A stretch of DNA of 64,000 nucleotides, taken from assembly GCA_023382535.1 (NCBI GenBank), contig JAHDWA010000022.1, forward strand, positions 1 through 64,000. The letters are read 5' to 3'. The DNA is from Anaerolineae bacterium (lineage in GTDB: Bacteria; Chloroflexota; Anaerolineae; 4572-78; J111). Numbering within the stretch: the stretch's first letter is position 1; every line of letters begins with the position of its first letter. Below, one piece after another: positions 27,382-35,037 of this stretch. The position numbers and the translations under genes are program-made. Below the pieces are notes generated by a model that saw nothing but the letters and a program-made list of their open reading frames with translations, ran no database searches and had not been told where the DNA came from.

Positions 27382-27867
27382 ATGGCAATTCTAAATGCGG
27401 ACCCCCCCAAAGAAGGGGATGCGATTATCAACCTGGAAGATAAACTGTTCCCTGATTATAAAGCAAAAGATGGTGAAAAAGCCCTGATCATGATGCATAC
27501 CGTGCCCTTCGAAGGCTCGGTGGGCCTGGTCAACATGCTGACTACTACCCGGATTTGCCGCAAAGGCTTCGATACCAGCTTCGTCCTATACGGCCCCGGC
27601 GTGCTCATGGCTGCGGCTACCCGCGGCTTCCCGGTGATTGGCAAAGAAGGCTTTCCGGGCAACCTGGCCATAAACAACCAACTCAAGGTCATCGTGAAGG
27701 AAGGCGGCAAAATTTATGCCTGCCGCTTTGCCATGGCCGCCCTGTATGGCATGCGCGAAGCCGATTTGATCGAGGGCGTAAAGCCATTCCACCCCTTGGA
27801 TGTGCTTGATATTCTGATCGAGAATTGGCGGGCAGGGGCGCTCGTTATCAGCACCTGGACCGTCTAA
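27382..27867 (+). CDS. MSMEG_0572/Sll0783-family nitrogen-starvation response protein (NitB-like)
   Basis: A 161-residue protein with KALIMMHTVPFEGSVGLVNM, LTTTRICRKGFD and LYGPGVLMAA..GFPVIGKEGFPG. This is a distinctive small family that occurs almost only in Nit1C clusters. It resembles DsrE-fold proteins in layout. AAGGAGG precedes the ATG. In bacteria where the cluster has been studied it is induced by nitrogen limitation and needed for growth on cyanide as nitrogen source; the biochemical role of this subunit is not known. The next gene in the cluster follows after a small inserted element. Confidence 0.85.
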   Translation: MAILNADPPKEGDAIINLEDKLFPDYKAKDGEKALIMMHTVPFEGSVGLVNMLTTTRICRKGFDTSFVLYGPGVLMAAATRGFPVIGKEGFPGNLAINNQLKVIVKEGGKIYACRFAMAALYGMREADLIEGVKPFHPLDVLDILIENWRAGALVISTWTV

Positions 27868-27910
27868 GTTAAAGGGCCACCGCGGTTTGTTCTTGGGTAA
27901 TTAATCCATA

Positions 27911-28020
27911 AGGGTGTATTCAATTTTGGTTGGCAACGGAGTCCAAAGCTTACTTGGGCTTTTTCAAAACGGGTTTTGGGCTCCAAATTCCTGCATCCTC
28001 AACCTACGTTGAATACACCT
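27911..28020. mobile_element. MITE-like 110-bp element with terminal inverted repeats and target duplication
   Basis: The ends AGGGTGTATTCAA (27911-27923) and TTGAATACACCT (28009-28020) are inverted copies differing by one base. The element is flanked by the direct repeat TAATCCATA (left 27902-27910, right copy 28020-28028, sharing the boundary base), a typical 8-9 base target duplication. It has no coding capacity. It sits inside the Nit1C-like operon, between nitB-like and the radical SAM gene. Confidence 0.7.
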
Positions 28021-28050
28021 AATCCATAATTTGCCCCACGGAGAAATGAT

Positions 28051-29127
28051 ATGGCCTGGCAGGAGATTCTTCTTGATCTACAGAGTTTAGGCGCGCGGAT
28101 TGAGGTCCCCCTCGAGAGTCGAGGCCGACGCGGTGGCGCCGGTCCCGCCGACAGCAAAGCCTTTATCCTGGCCGGAGTCGCGGCGATGGTACCAACGCTC
28201 GGCGAGTTTGTGAGCCATTCCCCCTATGCCGTGGTCGAGGAGGGAGATGGTTACTGCCTGACGCGCGAGGGGCAAAAGTTAATACCCATTCAATTCCCCT
28301 CAACGCCGCGCTTTTACGAACTTAAAACTAAAGAGGGTATTCCTTATTGGAAGATTGCCCTGCTGCACGGCCAGGATGTGCTGGCGACAACGGTCGTACA
28401 GCGCTGTGTCCGCTGGCGACACCCGGAGGAACGGTGCCAGTTCTGCGGCATCGAAAACTCCCTGGAGCGCGGCAGTACCATTGCCGTTAAGACCCCGGAA
28501 CAGTTGGCCGAAGTGGCCGAAGCGGCCGTCCGGTTGGATGGAATCAAACAGCTCATCATGACCACCGGAACCCTCAACTACCACGATATGGGCATCCATT
28601 ACCTGGCCAAATGCACTCAGGCGATTAAAGCGGCGGTAGCGATTGATATTCAAGCCCAGTTTGAACCCCCAGAAAACCTGGACGACCTGGAATTGCTGCG
28701 CGAGGCGGGGGTTGATGCAGTAGGGATGCACCTGGAGAGCTTTGACCCGTCTGTCCGCGAGCGGGTAACACCGGGTAAGGCGCAAATCAGCATCGAGCGT
28801 TACTTTGAGGCTTTTGAGCGGGCCGTAGAAATTTTCGGTCGGAATCAAGTTTCCAGTTACCTGATTGTCGGCCTGGGCGAAGACCTGGTGTCACTCGTTG
28901 AGGGGTGCCGCTGCCTGGCGCAAATCGGCGTCTATCCCTTTGTCGTGCCGCTGCGGCCTATCATCGGCACGCCGCTGCAAGACATCCCTGCGCCTGAGCC
29001 TGCCTTAATGGGCCGCATCTACCGGCAGGTGGCCGCCATCAATAAGGAGTATGGCTTAAACTGGCGTAACAGTAAGGCGGGCTGTGCCCGCTGTGGGGCC
29101 TGTTCCGGCTTGACTGCCTTCGAGTAG
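28051..29127 (+). CDS. MSMEG_0568-family radical SAM protein (NitD-like)
   Basis: A 358-residue radical SAM enzyme. The cluster motif is C-V-R-W-R-H-P-E-E-R-C-Q-F-C at about residues 117-130, a C-x9-C-x2-C spacing rather than C-x3-C-x2-C; extended spacing is known for this family. Further cysteines at the C-terminus (AGCARCGACSG) may hold an auxiliary cluster. HLESFDPSVRERVTPGK and SSYLIVGLGED fit the barrel of lipoyl/biotin-synthase-like members. It should generate a 5'-deoxyadenosyl radical; the substrate is unknown. GGAGA precedes the ATG. It belongs to the Nit1C set with its neighbours on both sides. Confidence 0.85.
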   Translation: MAWQEILLDLQSLGARIEVPLESRGRRGGAGPADSKAFILAGVAAMVPTLGEFVSHSPYAVVEEGDGYCLTREGQKLIPIQFPSTPRFYELKTKEGIPYWKIALLHGQDVLATTVVQRCVRWRHPEERCQFCGIENSLERGSTIAVKTPEQLAEVAEAAVRLDGIKQLIMTTGTLNYHDMGIHYLAKCTQAIKAAVAIDIQAQFEPPENLDDLELLREAGVDAVGMHLESFDPSVRERVTPGKAQISIERYFEAFERAVEIFGRNQVSSYLIVGLGEDLVSLVEGCRCLAQIGVYPFVVPLRPIIGTPLQDIPAPEPALMGRIYRQVAAINKEYGLNWRNSKAGCARCGACSGLTAFE

Positions 29128-29148
29128 AAAGCAAGAAAAGAGGATAGT

Positions 29149-29652
29149 ATGGCTCGAATTGTTAGTAAGATTGTCGAAACTGAGGCAGAACGGGAAGGGC
29201 ATTTTGCCGTTCGCCGGGCAGTATTTGTGGAGGAACAGGGTCTTTTCCAGGACTCTGATCGGGATGAGCACGATGAGCACGCCGTTCATCTGATCGCTGT
29301 AGATCAGGACACGGGCGCCGTAGTGGGAGCCGTACGTTGCTATGAAGTCGAGCCCGGTATCTGGTATGGCGGGCGGCTGGCCGTGTTGGAAGAATTTCGT
29401 TACAGCGTATGCGCTGTCGGCCCACGCTTGTGCAAACTGGCGGAAAAGGTGGTCATCGAGCGGGGCTGCCGTTGTTTTCTGGCCTACATCCAACTCCAGA
29501 ATGTTCGCTTGTTTGAACGTTTGGGTTGGCGAAAAATTGGGAAGCCGCTGGAGCAGTACGGGGTGCTGCACCAGGTGATGGAGGCTTCTCTCGTGCTTGA
29601 GAAAGTCAAAGAACCTGACCGAATAAAAGGAAATCATCTCATTCATGCCTGA
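29149..29652 (+). CDS. MSMEG_0567-family GNAT N-acetyltransferase (NitE-like)
   Basis: A 167-residue GNAT-fold protein: FAVRRAVFVEEQGLF at the start, AVVGAVRCYEVEPGIWYGGRLAV for strands 4-5, RLCKLAEKVVIERGCRCFLAYIQ for the CoA-binding helix region and NVRLFERLGWRKIG near the end. It follows the radical SAM gene by 21 bases with GAGG before the ATG, and overlaps the AIR-synthase-like gene by 8 bases. In Nit1C clusters this acetyltransferase is a constant member; the acetyl acceptor is not known. Confidence 0.85.
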   Translation: MARIVSKIVETEAEREGHFAVRRAVFVEEQGLFQDSDRDEHDEHAVHLIAVDQDTGAVVGAVRCYEVEPGIWYGGRLAVLEEFRYSVCAVGPRLCKLAEKVVIERGCRCFLAYIQLQNVRLFERLGWRKIGKPLEQYGVLHQVMEASLVLEKVKEPDRIKGNHLIHA

Positions 29653-30658
29653 ACTGTCCCTTGAGGAACTGATTGCCGCTCTGCGGGCAGCGCCGGCCTG
29701 GCAGCGCAAGCGCGAAATCGAGGTTTTGGCCGGTGAATTGCTGGCCTCCACACCGTTAATCGAGGGCCGGCCTGTCCTGGTGGGCGATGACGCCGCCGCA
29801 ATAGACACCGGGGAGGATTATCTTCTCTTGGCTGCCGAAGTTATGTATCCGCCTCTGGTCCGGGCCGATCCTTACCTGGCCGGCAAGTACGCCATCCTGG
29901 CGAATGTTAACGATATTTATGCGATGGGCGGCACTCCTTTGGCGTTAGTCAATATGATTCTGGCTACGGATACGGAGGAGGCAGCGGCCATCCTGCGGGG
30001 ATTACGGGATGGCTGCGCCCGTTATGGTCTGGCCCTCGTCGGGGGACACCTGACTGCGGCCGGCGATACTACCTCAGTGGCGGCGTGTATTTTGGGCCGC
30101 GCCAAAAAGCTCTTGAGCAGTTTCGAGGTGCAGCCGGGCGACCTCTTGCTGCACGCTACCAATCTGCGGGGCCAATTTCATCCGCAGTTTCGTTTCTGGA
30201 ATTGTTCGGCTCACCTATCCGATGCCGACCTGCGCCGCGACTTGGCCCTTTTGCCGGCCATTGCCGAAGCCGGCTGGTGCAGGGCAGGACGTGATGTCAG
30301 TATGGGGGGAATCTTTGGCTCGATACTGATGCTGCTTGAACTATCGGGAGTGGGCGCAGTGGTTGATCTTGACGCTGTCCCCCAACCCGCTGAAATCGAG
30401 GATCGTTATCCCCTACGGGATGCGAAGTGCTATCTGGACTGGCTGCTGGCCTTTCCCAGTTACGGTTTTATCCTGGCCGCGCCGCCTGAGCATGTGGCGG
30501 CGGTACAGGCTGCCTTTGCGGCACGAGAAATTACCTGCGCCACTATTGGCCAGACGACCGTAAGCCGTCAGGTCGTTCTACGCCAGCACAGACGCGAAGC
30601 AATCTTGTGGGATCTGGCTGCCGAGCCTTTCATCGGCTTTTCTCTTCCATCTACTTAA
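29645..30658 (+). CDS. Sll0787-family AIR-synthase-like protein (NitF-like)
   Basis: A 337-residue PurM/ThiL/SelD-fold protein: VLVGDDAAAIDTGEDYLLLAAEVM near residues 46-70 holds the Asp residues that bind Mg-ATP, ANVNDIYAMGG is the PurM-like signature and LVGGHLTAA follows. Family members phosphorylate or cyclise substrates using ATP. It overlaps the acetyltransferase gene by 8 bases, which suggests translational coupling. This subgroup is specific to Nit1C clusters; the reaction is unknown. Confidence 0.85.
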   Translation: MPELSLEELIAALRAAPAWQRKREIEVLAGELLASTPLIEGRPVLVGDDAAAIDTGEDYLLLAAEVMYPPLVRADPYLAGKYAILANVNDIYAMGGTPLALVNMILATDTEEAAAILRGLRDGCARYGLALVGGHLTAAGDTTSVAACILGRAKKLLSSFEVQPGDLLLHATNLRGQFHPQFRFWNCSAHLSDADLRRDLALLPAIAEAGWCRAGRDVSMGGIFGSILMLLELSGVGAVVDLDAVPQPAEIEDRYPLRDAKCYLDWLLAFPSYGFILAAPPEHVAAVQAAFAAREITCATIGQTTVSRQVVLRQHRREAILWDLAAEPFIGFSLPST

Positions 30659-30698
30659 ACTCTTTGCCCTTAATGGCTTATTAGGAGGTTCAGCTAAA

Positions 30699-32030
30699 AT
30701 GTCTAATCGAATTGTCGTCATCGGTGGTGGTAGCGCCGGGACAGGTGCCGCCACCACGGCCAAGCAGTATGATCGCTCGGCGACTGTCACCCTTATTACT
30801 GAATTTGAGGATATTGCCTACAGCCCGTGCGGTATGCCTTATGTTATTGGCCGTGAAGTAGAAAGTTTTGATCGCTTGTTCCTGCAATCACGCCAGTTTT
30901 ATCTGGACATGGGGATTGACCTGCAAACCACAACCACCATAGATCGCATTGACATCACTCAGCGCCGGGTCTATGCGGGCGAGAAGGTGTTCCCCTTTGA
31001 TAAACTGATTCTGGGTACCGGCTGGGAATATGAAGTCCCAAACCTGCCCGGTATTGACCTGGCCGGCATTGAATACATCAAAGTTATTCGCCGGGTGATG
31101 GAATTAGATAAAAGGTTAGACCAGGCGAAGCGGGTGGTCATTTGGCAGGCCAAGCCGGTGAGTGTTGAATTGGCCGATGCCCTGCCCAATCGGGGGATTG
31201 AGACGCATCTGGTTGATGCCGGCCCCTGGCTCATGTCCGACTTTGCCGATCCTGACGTGATGGAGATTGCCCACAAACATCTGGAGAAAAAAGGGGTCCA
31301 CATCCACCTGGGCACGGAACTGTTAGGCTTCATCGGCAAAGATGGTCACCTGACGGCGGTTCAAACGAGTCAGGGCGAGATTCCGTGTGATATGGCTATC
31401 CTCGTGCCCAGCATGAAACCGGCGACCCAATTGGCTCAATCCATTGGGGTCAAAACCGGCTCAACTGGGGGCATTGTCGTTGACGATCATATGCGGACCA
31501 ACATCCCCGATGTTTATGCGGCGGGGGCCTGTATCGAGGTTTTGCACGGCCTGTTAAAGATACCGGTTAACCTTGTCCCCGGCACTTATGCCTACGCCCA
31601 AGGCAGAATAGCCGGCATCAATGCGGTTGGCGGGGACCGGGCTTACCAGCCGGTTTATGTGCCGTGGGGCTTGAGCGCCACCGTGCAAATCGGCGGCGTG
31701 CCGGTCTCGGAAACAATTGCCAAGGCGATGGGTATGCCCTACATCCTCGGCAAGGCCACCGGCATCACCGCGGCCCGTTACCATCCGGCCCACGAGCCAA
31801 TGTATGTCAAACTGCTGATTGATCCCAAGAGCCACCGGATCATTGGCGGCCAATTTGCCGGAGGCGAGGGCGTCAAGGAACGGGCTGAGTTCCTGGCCTT
31901 TGCCATTCGTAAAGGCGCGGTGCTGGAAGAATTGGCTACGATGGAGAATGTCTACTCGCCGCCCATCGGCGCGCTGAACGAGCCGATTGTTACCGCTGCC
32001 AATAATGCCCTGGCCGAACTCAGGAAATAG
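30699..32030 (+). CDS. FAD-dependent pyridine nucleotide-disulfide oxidoreductase (CoA-disulfide-reductase-like)
   Basis: A 443-residue flavoprotein. FAD site IVVIGGGSAGTGAAT is at the N-terminus. The single active cysteine is in YSPCGMPYVIG, the S-x-x-C-x-x-P-Y-x-x-G pattern of CoA-disulfide reductases, NADH oxidases and persulfide reductases. The second FAD motif is TNIPDVYAAGACIE, and the C-terminal dimerisation domain ends with GALNEPI. The NAD(P) segment (RVVIWQAKPVSVELADAL) lacks the usual GGGYIG glycines, so hydride donation may be altered or lost. AGGAGG precedes the ATG. It takes the place of the flavin oxidoreductase of Nit1C clusters. Confidence 0.8.
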   Translation: MSNRIVVIGGGSAGTGAATTAKQYDRSATVTLITEFEDIAYSPCGMPYVIGREVESFDRLFLQSRQFYLDMGIDLQTTTTIDRIDITQRRVYAGEKVFPFDKLILGTGWEYEVPNLPGIDLAGIEYIKVIRRVMELDKRLDQAKRVVIWQAKPVSVELADALPNRGIETHLVDAGPWLMSDFADPDVMEIAHKHLEKKGVHIHLGTELLGFIGKDGHLTAVQTSQGEIPCDMAILVPSMKPATQLAQSIGVKTGSTGGIVVDDHMRTNIPDVYAAGACIEVLHGLLKIPVNLVPGTYAYAQGRIAGINAVGGDRAYQPVYVPWGLSATVQIGGVPVSETIAKAMGMPYILGKATGITAARYHPAHEPMYVKLLIDPKSHRIIGGQFAGGEGVKERAEFLAFAIRKGAVLEELATMENVYSPPIGALNEPIVTAANNALAELRK

Positions 32031-32043
32031 AGAGGTTGAAACC

Positions 32044-32331
32044 ATGCCCATATCTACTCGCACCCCTGCGCCTACCGGCGTGATGAATAAATTCCGTGTT
32101 CTGACTGAAGGCTTCCTGATGCAGGTAGCCCAGGAAGCTATGTTGCGTGAGTACCCTAACCTGGGGGTCAAACCCGTGCCCAAGAAAGGCTGGATTTATC
32201 CCCTGATGCGGTGGGTGTTTCTGCCCGGTTTTAAGCTGACCCCCTGGCCGCTGCGCAGCCGCATGATGAGCTTGTTTTTTGTCCATCGCCAGCAGCACTG
32301 GTCGCCGCAGCGGGGGCAGGCTGAAGAATAG
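32044..32331 (+). CDS. Small conserved-looking hypothetical protein
   Basis: About 95 residues from ATG 32044 (GAGAGGTTG upstream), 14 bases after the flavoprotein stop and 6 bases before the OsmC-like gene. It is basic and Trp/Pro-rich (KKGWIYPLMRWVFLPGFKL), with one short hydrophobic stretch, so it could touch the membrane. No family recognised. Its tight spacing says it is a real member of this operon. Confidence 0.55.
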   Translation: MPISTRTPAPTGVMNKFRVLTEGFLMQVAQEAMLREYPNLGVKPVPKKGWIYPLMRWVFLPGFKLTPWPLRSRMMSLFFVHRQQHWSPQRGQAEE

Positions 32332-32336
32332 GACGT

Positions 32337-32792
32337 ATGCCAACGAAAACTGGGGCAGAATCATCCAAAAGAAGCGTGCGCGTGCGCTGGTTGGGCGGCT
32401 ACCGCACCGAAACCGACATTCACGGCGTTCATCTTTTGCTAGGTGATGAGACTCCCCGGTACGGCGGCGAGGACACCGGCCCGATGCCCACCGAAATGCT
32501 TCTGGTAGCGGTAGGCACGTGCATGTGCCTGTCGGTGGTCCATCTGGCCCACAAGCGCCACATTTCTGTAGGTAGAGTAACTCTGGAGACATCCGCCAAG
32601 AAAGACGACAAAGCTTTTCGGTTCAGGTCAATCCAGGTGGTCGTTTATGCCGACCTGCCCCAAGAGCAGCTTGAACCATTGGTCAACTTGGCCCGGCGCT
32701 ACTGTTTTGTCAGCAACACCCTGGCCGAGGGCTGCCCGGTTGACGTAAGCGTCCAGTCCATTGTATCTGTGGAGCAATCCAATGACGAATGA
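32337..32792 (+). CDS. OsmC/Ohr-family protein
   Basis: A 151-residue OsmC-fold protein with the two family cysteines, in GTCMCLSVVH near residue 60 and in AEGCPVDVS near the C-terminus. GPMPTEMLLVAVGTC is the helix that carries the first. OsmC-type proteins reduce organic hydroperoxides or act on other thiol-linked substrates. It overlaps the next gene's start by 11 bases. Association with a CoA-disulfide-reductase-like flavoprotein suggests thiol redox chemistry in this operon; this is inference. Confidence 0.8.
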   Translation: MPTKTGAESSKRSVRVRWLGGYRTETDIHGVHLLLGDETPRYGGEDTGPMPTEMLLVAVGTCMCLSVVHLAHKRHISVGRVTLETSAKKDDKAFRFRSIQVVVYADLPQEQLEPLVNLARRYCFVSNTLAEGCPVDVSVQSIVSVEQSNDE

Positions 32793-34275
32793 ACCATCTC
32801 TCTTAATTGATCGTGAGCTGTTTAAATCAGAATTGCAGGTTATTAACGTGGGCGTAGCCGAGTTCGCCGAGGCCCTGCGCCAACAATCCGTCCCGGTGGT
32901 TGAAGTTGATTGGCGGCCACCCGCCGGCGGCGACCTGGGTCTGGTGGAAATCCTAAAAAAAATCTATAGCAATCAGGATTTGATGGAACGCATCAACATT
33001 GCCAATGCCCAGGTTCTTGACCGTATCCTTGAGGCAAATCCCCAGGTTGTAGATGTTGCTCCGGCCGAGCAAGCCCTGGGCTTAGCTCCCCGCACGATTT
33101 TGCATGCCGGCCCACCGGTTTCCTGGAAGCGCATGTGCGGTCCCCAGAAGCGGGCCGTCCTGGGGGCTATTCGATTTGAAGGCTGGGCCGAGGAGGAGGG
33201 TCAGGCTACGGCCCTGATCGAAAACGGCCAGGTCAAGCTAAGCCCTTGCCACCGCTATGAAGCGGTCGGGCCGATGACGGGTGTTATCTCGCCCTCTATG
33301 CCGGTCCTGGTGGTTCGCAACGAATCATTTAACACCTACGGTTTTTCAACTTTTAACGAAGGTCGGGGTAACGTGCTGTGGTTTGGCGTTTGTGATAACG
33401 ACACGTTGCGGCAGCTGGCCTGGATAAGAGATACGCTCGCCCCGGCGGTCCGGCAGGCCATTCAACACGACGGCCCGATCAGCGTGTTCGACATCGTCGC
33501 TCAGGGCTTGCAAATGGGCGATGAATGTCACGCTCGCAGCGCTGCCTGTACTGCCCTGTTAGCCCGGCAGTTGGCTCCGGCGATGTTAGAAGCCGGGGTA
33601 AGCGGTAAGATCGTGGCCGAGATCATGCGCTTTATGGCTAATAACAGTCACTTCTTCCTGAACTTCACGATGGCGGCGGTTAAATCTACAATGGAGGCAG
33701 CCCACAACATCCCTTACAGCACTGTCGTCACGGCGATAGCCCGCAATGGGGTAGATTGTATGGTCAGAGTGGGTGGGTTGGGTGACCACTGGCTGGCTGG
33801 CCCGGTCTCGCCGATGGACGAGGCCATCTACTACACCGGTTACAGCGTAGCCGATGCCGCCGGCGACATCGGCGATAGCGCCATCATCGAAACTTGCGGT
33901 TTAGGTGGCATGGCTATTGCCGCCGCTCCTACTACTGCCGCCTTTGTGGGGGGCAGCCTGGCCGACCAGATAGCGACGGTTCGCACCTTCAAAACGATCA
34001 CTCTGACTAGCCATCGTAAATTCAGCCTGCCGACGATGGACGGCGAAAATACTCCCCTGGGCCTTGACTTGCGCCGGGTGGTTGAAACTCGCACCGTTCC
34101 TTTCATCACCACGGGAGTTTTGCATGAAACCAGCCCGACGGTTGGACAAATCGGGACAGGCGTGGCCCGCATTCCGGTGGATATCTTCGACCGGGCGCTG
34201 ACCGCACTGGCTCATCGCTGGGGCCTGCCCACAGAACTGCCACAACCAAAGACGGTCGAGTTAGGGGACAGGTGA
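32782..34275 (+). CDS. YlbE/YahG-family protein (DUF1116; AllG-like carbamoyltransferase component)
   Basis: About 497 residues. Typical segments of the DUF1116 family are HAGPPVSWKRMCGPQKRAVLGA, LSPCHRYEAVGPMTGVISPSMPV, GDECHARSAACTALL and NNSHFFLNFTMAAVKS. In E. coli ylbE (allG) works with fdrA (allF) and ylbF (allH) in the oxamate carbamoyltransferase reaction of allantoin breakdown, yielding carbamoyl phosphate. I chose ATG 32782 with GGAG 7 bases upstream; the frame is open further 5' but without support. It is followed by an unknown gene and then fdrA. Confidence 0.85.
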   Translation: MTNEPSLLIDRELFKSELQVINVGVAEFAEALRQQSVPVVEVDWRPPAGGDLGLVEILKKIYSNQDLMERINIANAQVLDRILEANPQVVDVAPAEQALGLAPRTILHAGPPVSWKRMCGPQKRAVLGAIRFEGWAEEEGQATALIENGQVKLSPCHRYEAVGPMTGVISPSMPVLVVRNESFNTYGFSTFNEGRGNVLWFGVCDNDTLRQLAWIRDTLAPAVRQAIQHDGPISVFDIVAQGLQMGDECHARSAACTALLARQLAPAMLEAGVSGKIVAEIMRFMANNSHFFLNFTMAAVKSTMEAAHNIPYSTVVTAIARNGVDCMVRVGGLGDHWLAGPVSPMDEAIYYTGYSVADAAGDIGDSAIIETCGLGGMAIAAAPTTAAFVGGSLADQIATVRTFKTITLTSHRKFSLPTMDGENTPLGLDLRRVVETRTVPFITTGVLHETSPTVGQIGTGVARIPVDIFDRALTALAHRWGLPTELPQPKTVELGDR

Positions 34276-34295
34276 AAAGGTAGCAGAGTAGCACG

Positions 34296-34316
34296 CCCTT
34301 CGGCGCACCCGAAGGG
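34296..34316 (+). terminator. Hairpin after the YlbE-like gene
   Basis: Perfect 8-base arms (cccttcgg / ccgaaggg) around a 5-base loop, 21 bases after the stop. There is no T tract, so it may stabilise the 3' end or attenuate transcription into the following genes. Confidence 0.4.
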
Positions 34317-34343
34317 GTGAGGTCGCAGAGTCATATGATTTCC

Positions 34344-34373
34344 CTGTCTACTGTCTACTGGCTACTGTCTACT
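34344..34373. repeat. Tandem CTGTCTA-type repeat
   Basis: Four degenerate 7-8 base units (ctgtcta, ctgtcta, ctggcta, ctgtcta) just upstream of the 34393 gene. The reverse complement of this family is at 3024-3053. Confidence 0.5.
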
Positions 34374-34392
34374 ATTTTCGAGGAGATCCAGC

Positions 34393-35034
34393 GTGTCCGT
34401 TGAAGATGAGATTACCGCCCAGGTTAACACTTGGCGAAAGATGGAAGACAAGTATTACGCCTCGGTGCTCAATGTGCCGGAGTTTTATATGGCCGGTATT
34501 CGCCTGGTGCGGGCTGTCGTTGATTGTTTAAAGGATGTCACTTCGCCAGCGGCACTGCTCGATACCTACCGTCGGACTGGTGTCGATCTTGTGGCCGAGG
34601 TGGCCGACGGGTTGGATGTGCCTCAGCTAGCTTTTTTGAATTACGACCTGGCCCGGGATACCGCTTTTTATTTGCGTTACCAGGAGATTATGGAAGCCCA
34701 GGCCGAGGTAGAAGTCAAGGCCAGGATAGCTACGGCTAGGGCCGAGGGGGCGGAGTGGGCAGTACTCTACGACAACGAGACAAGCCGCCACGGCCACTCG
34801 TTCTTTCAGCGATTAGAAATACATTTGCCCGACGGCCTCGGTTTGTACACGGCGGTTGAACTCGACTGGGAAAAAGGCCGCCTGTATGTGCTTGAGCCGT
34901 TGGCCCTGGATCCCGACACCGGCCAGCCCAGGCGAGGCGTCGCTCCGCCCGATTCCCGCCAGGAATTTACGACTCGGGCCGAGTTAGCGGCGGCAGTAGC
35001 CGTGCTACGTGAAAAATATAGCAAGGCAGGTTAG
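34393..35034 (+). CDS. Hypothetical protein between ylbE-like and fdrA-like genes
   Basis: A 213-residue soluble, acidic, helix-rich protein that begins with GTG (GAGGAGA 6 bases upstream). I do not recognise its family. It is not the DUF2877 (YlbF/AllH) protein that normally completes the FdrA-YlbE set, being shorter and without similar motifs that I can see. The C-terminal half has alternating strands (HSFFQRLEIHLPDGLGLYTAVE). It ends 3 bases before the fdrA-like start, so the two are coupled and it may be a functional substitute for the missing subunit. Confidence 0.6.
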   Translation: MSVEDEITAQVNTWRKMEDKYYASVLNVPEFYMAGIRLVRAVVDCLKDVTSPAALLDTYRRTGVDLVAEVADGLDVPQLAFLNYDLARDTAFYLRYQEIMEAQAEVEVKARIATARAEGAEWAVLYDNETSRHGHSFFQRLEIHLPDGLGLYTAVELDWEKGRLYVLEPLALDPDTGQPRRGVAPPDSRQEFTTRAELAAAVAVLREKYSKAG

Positions 35035-35037
35035 AAT

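Noticed and set aside
30699..32030. 2-ketopropyl-CoM oxidoreductase/carboxylase, tempting because of the CoM-type genes nearby
   Set aside because: That enzyme has the C-x4-C disulfide of glutathione-reductase-type flavoproteins; this protein has the single-cysteine CoA-disulfide-reductase pattern.
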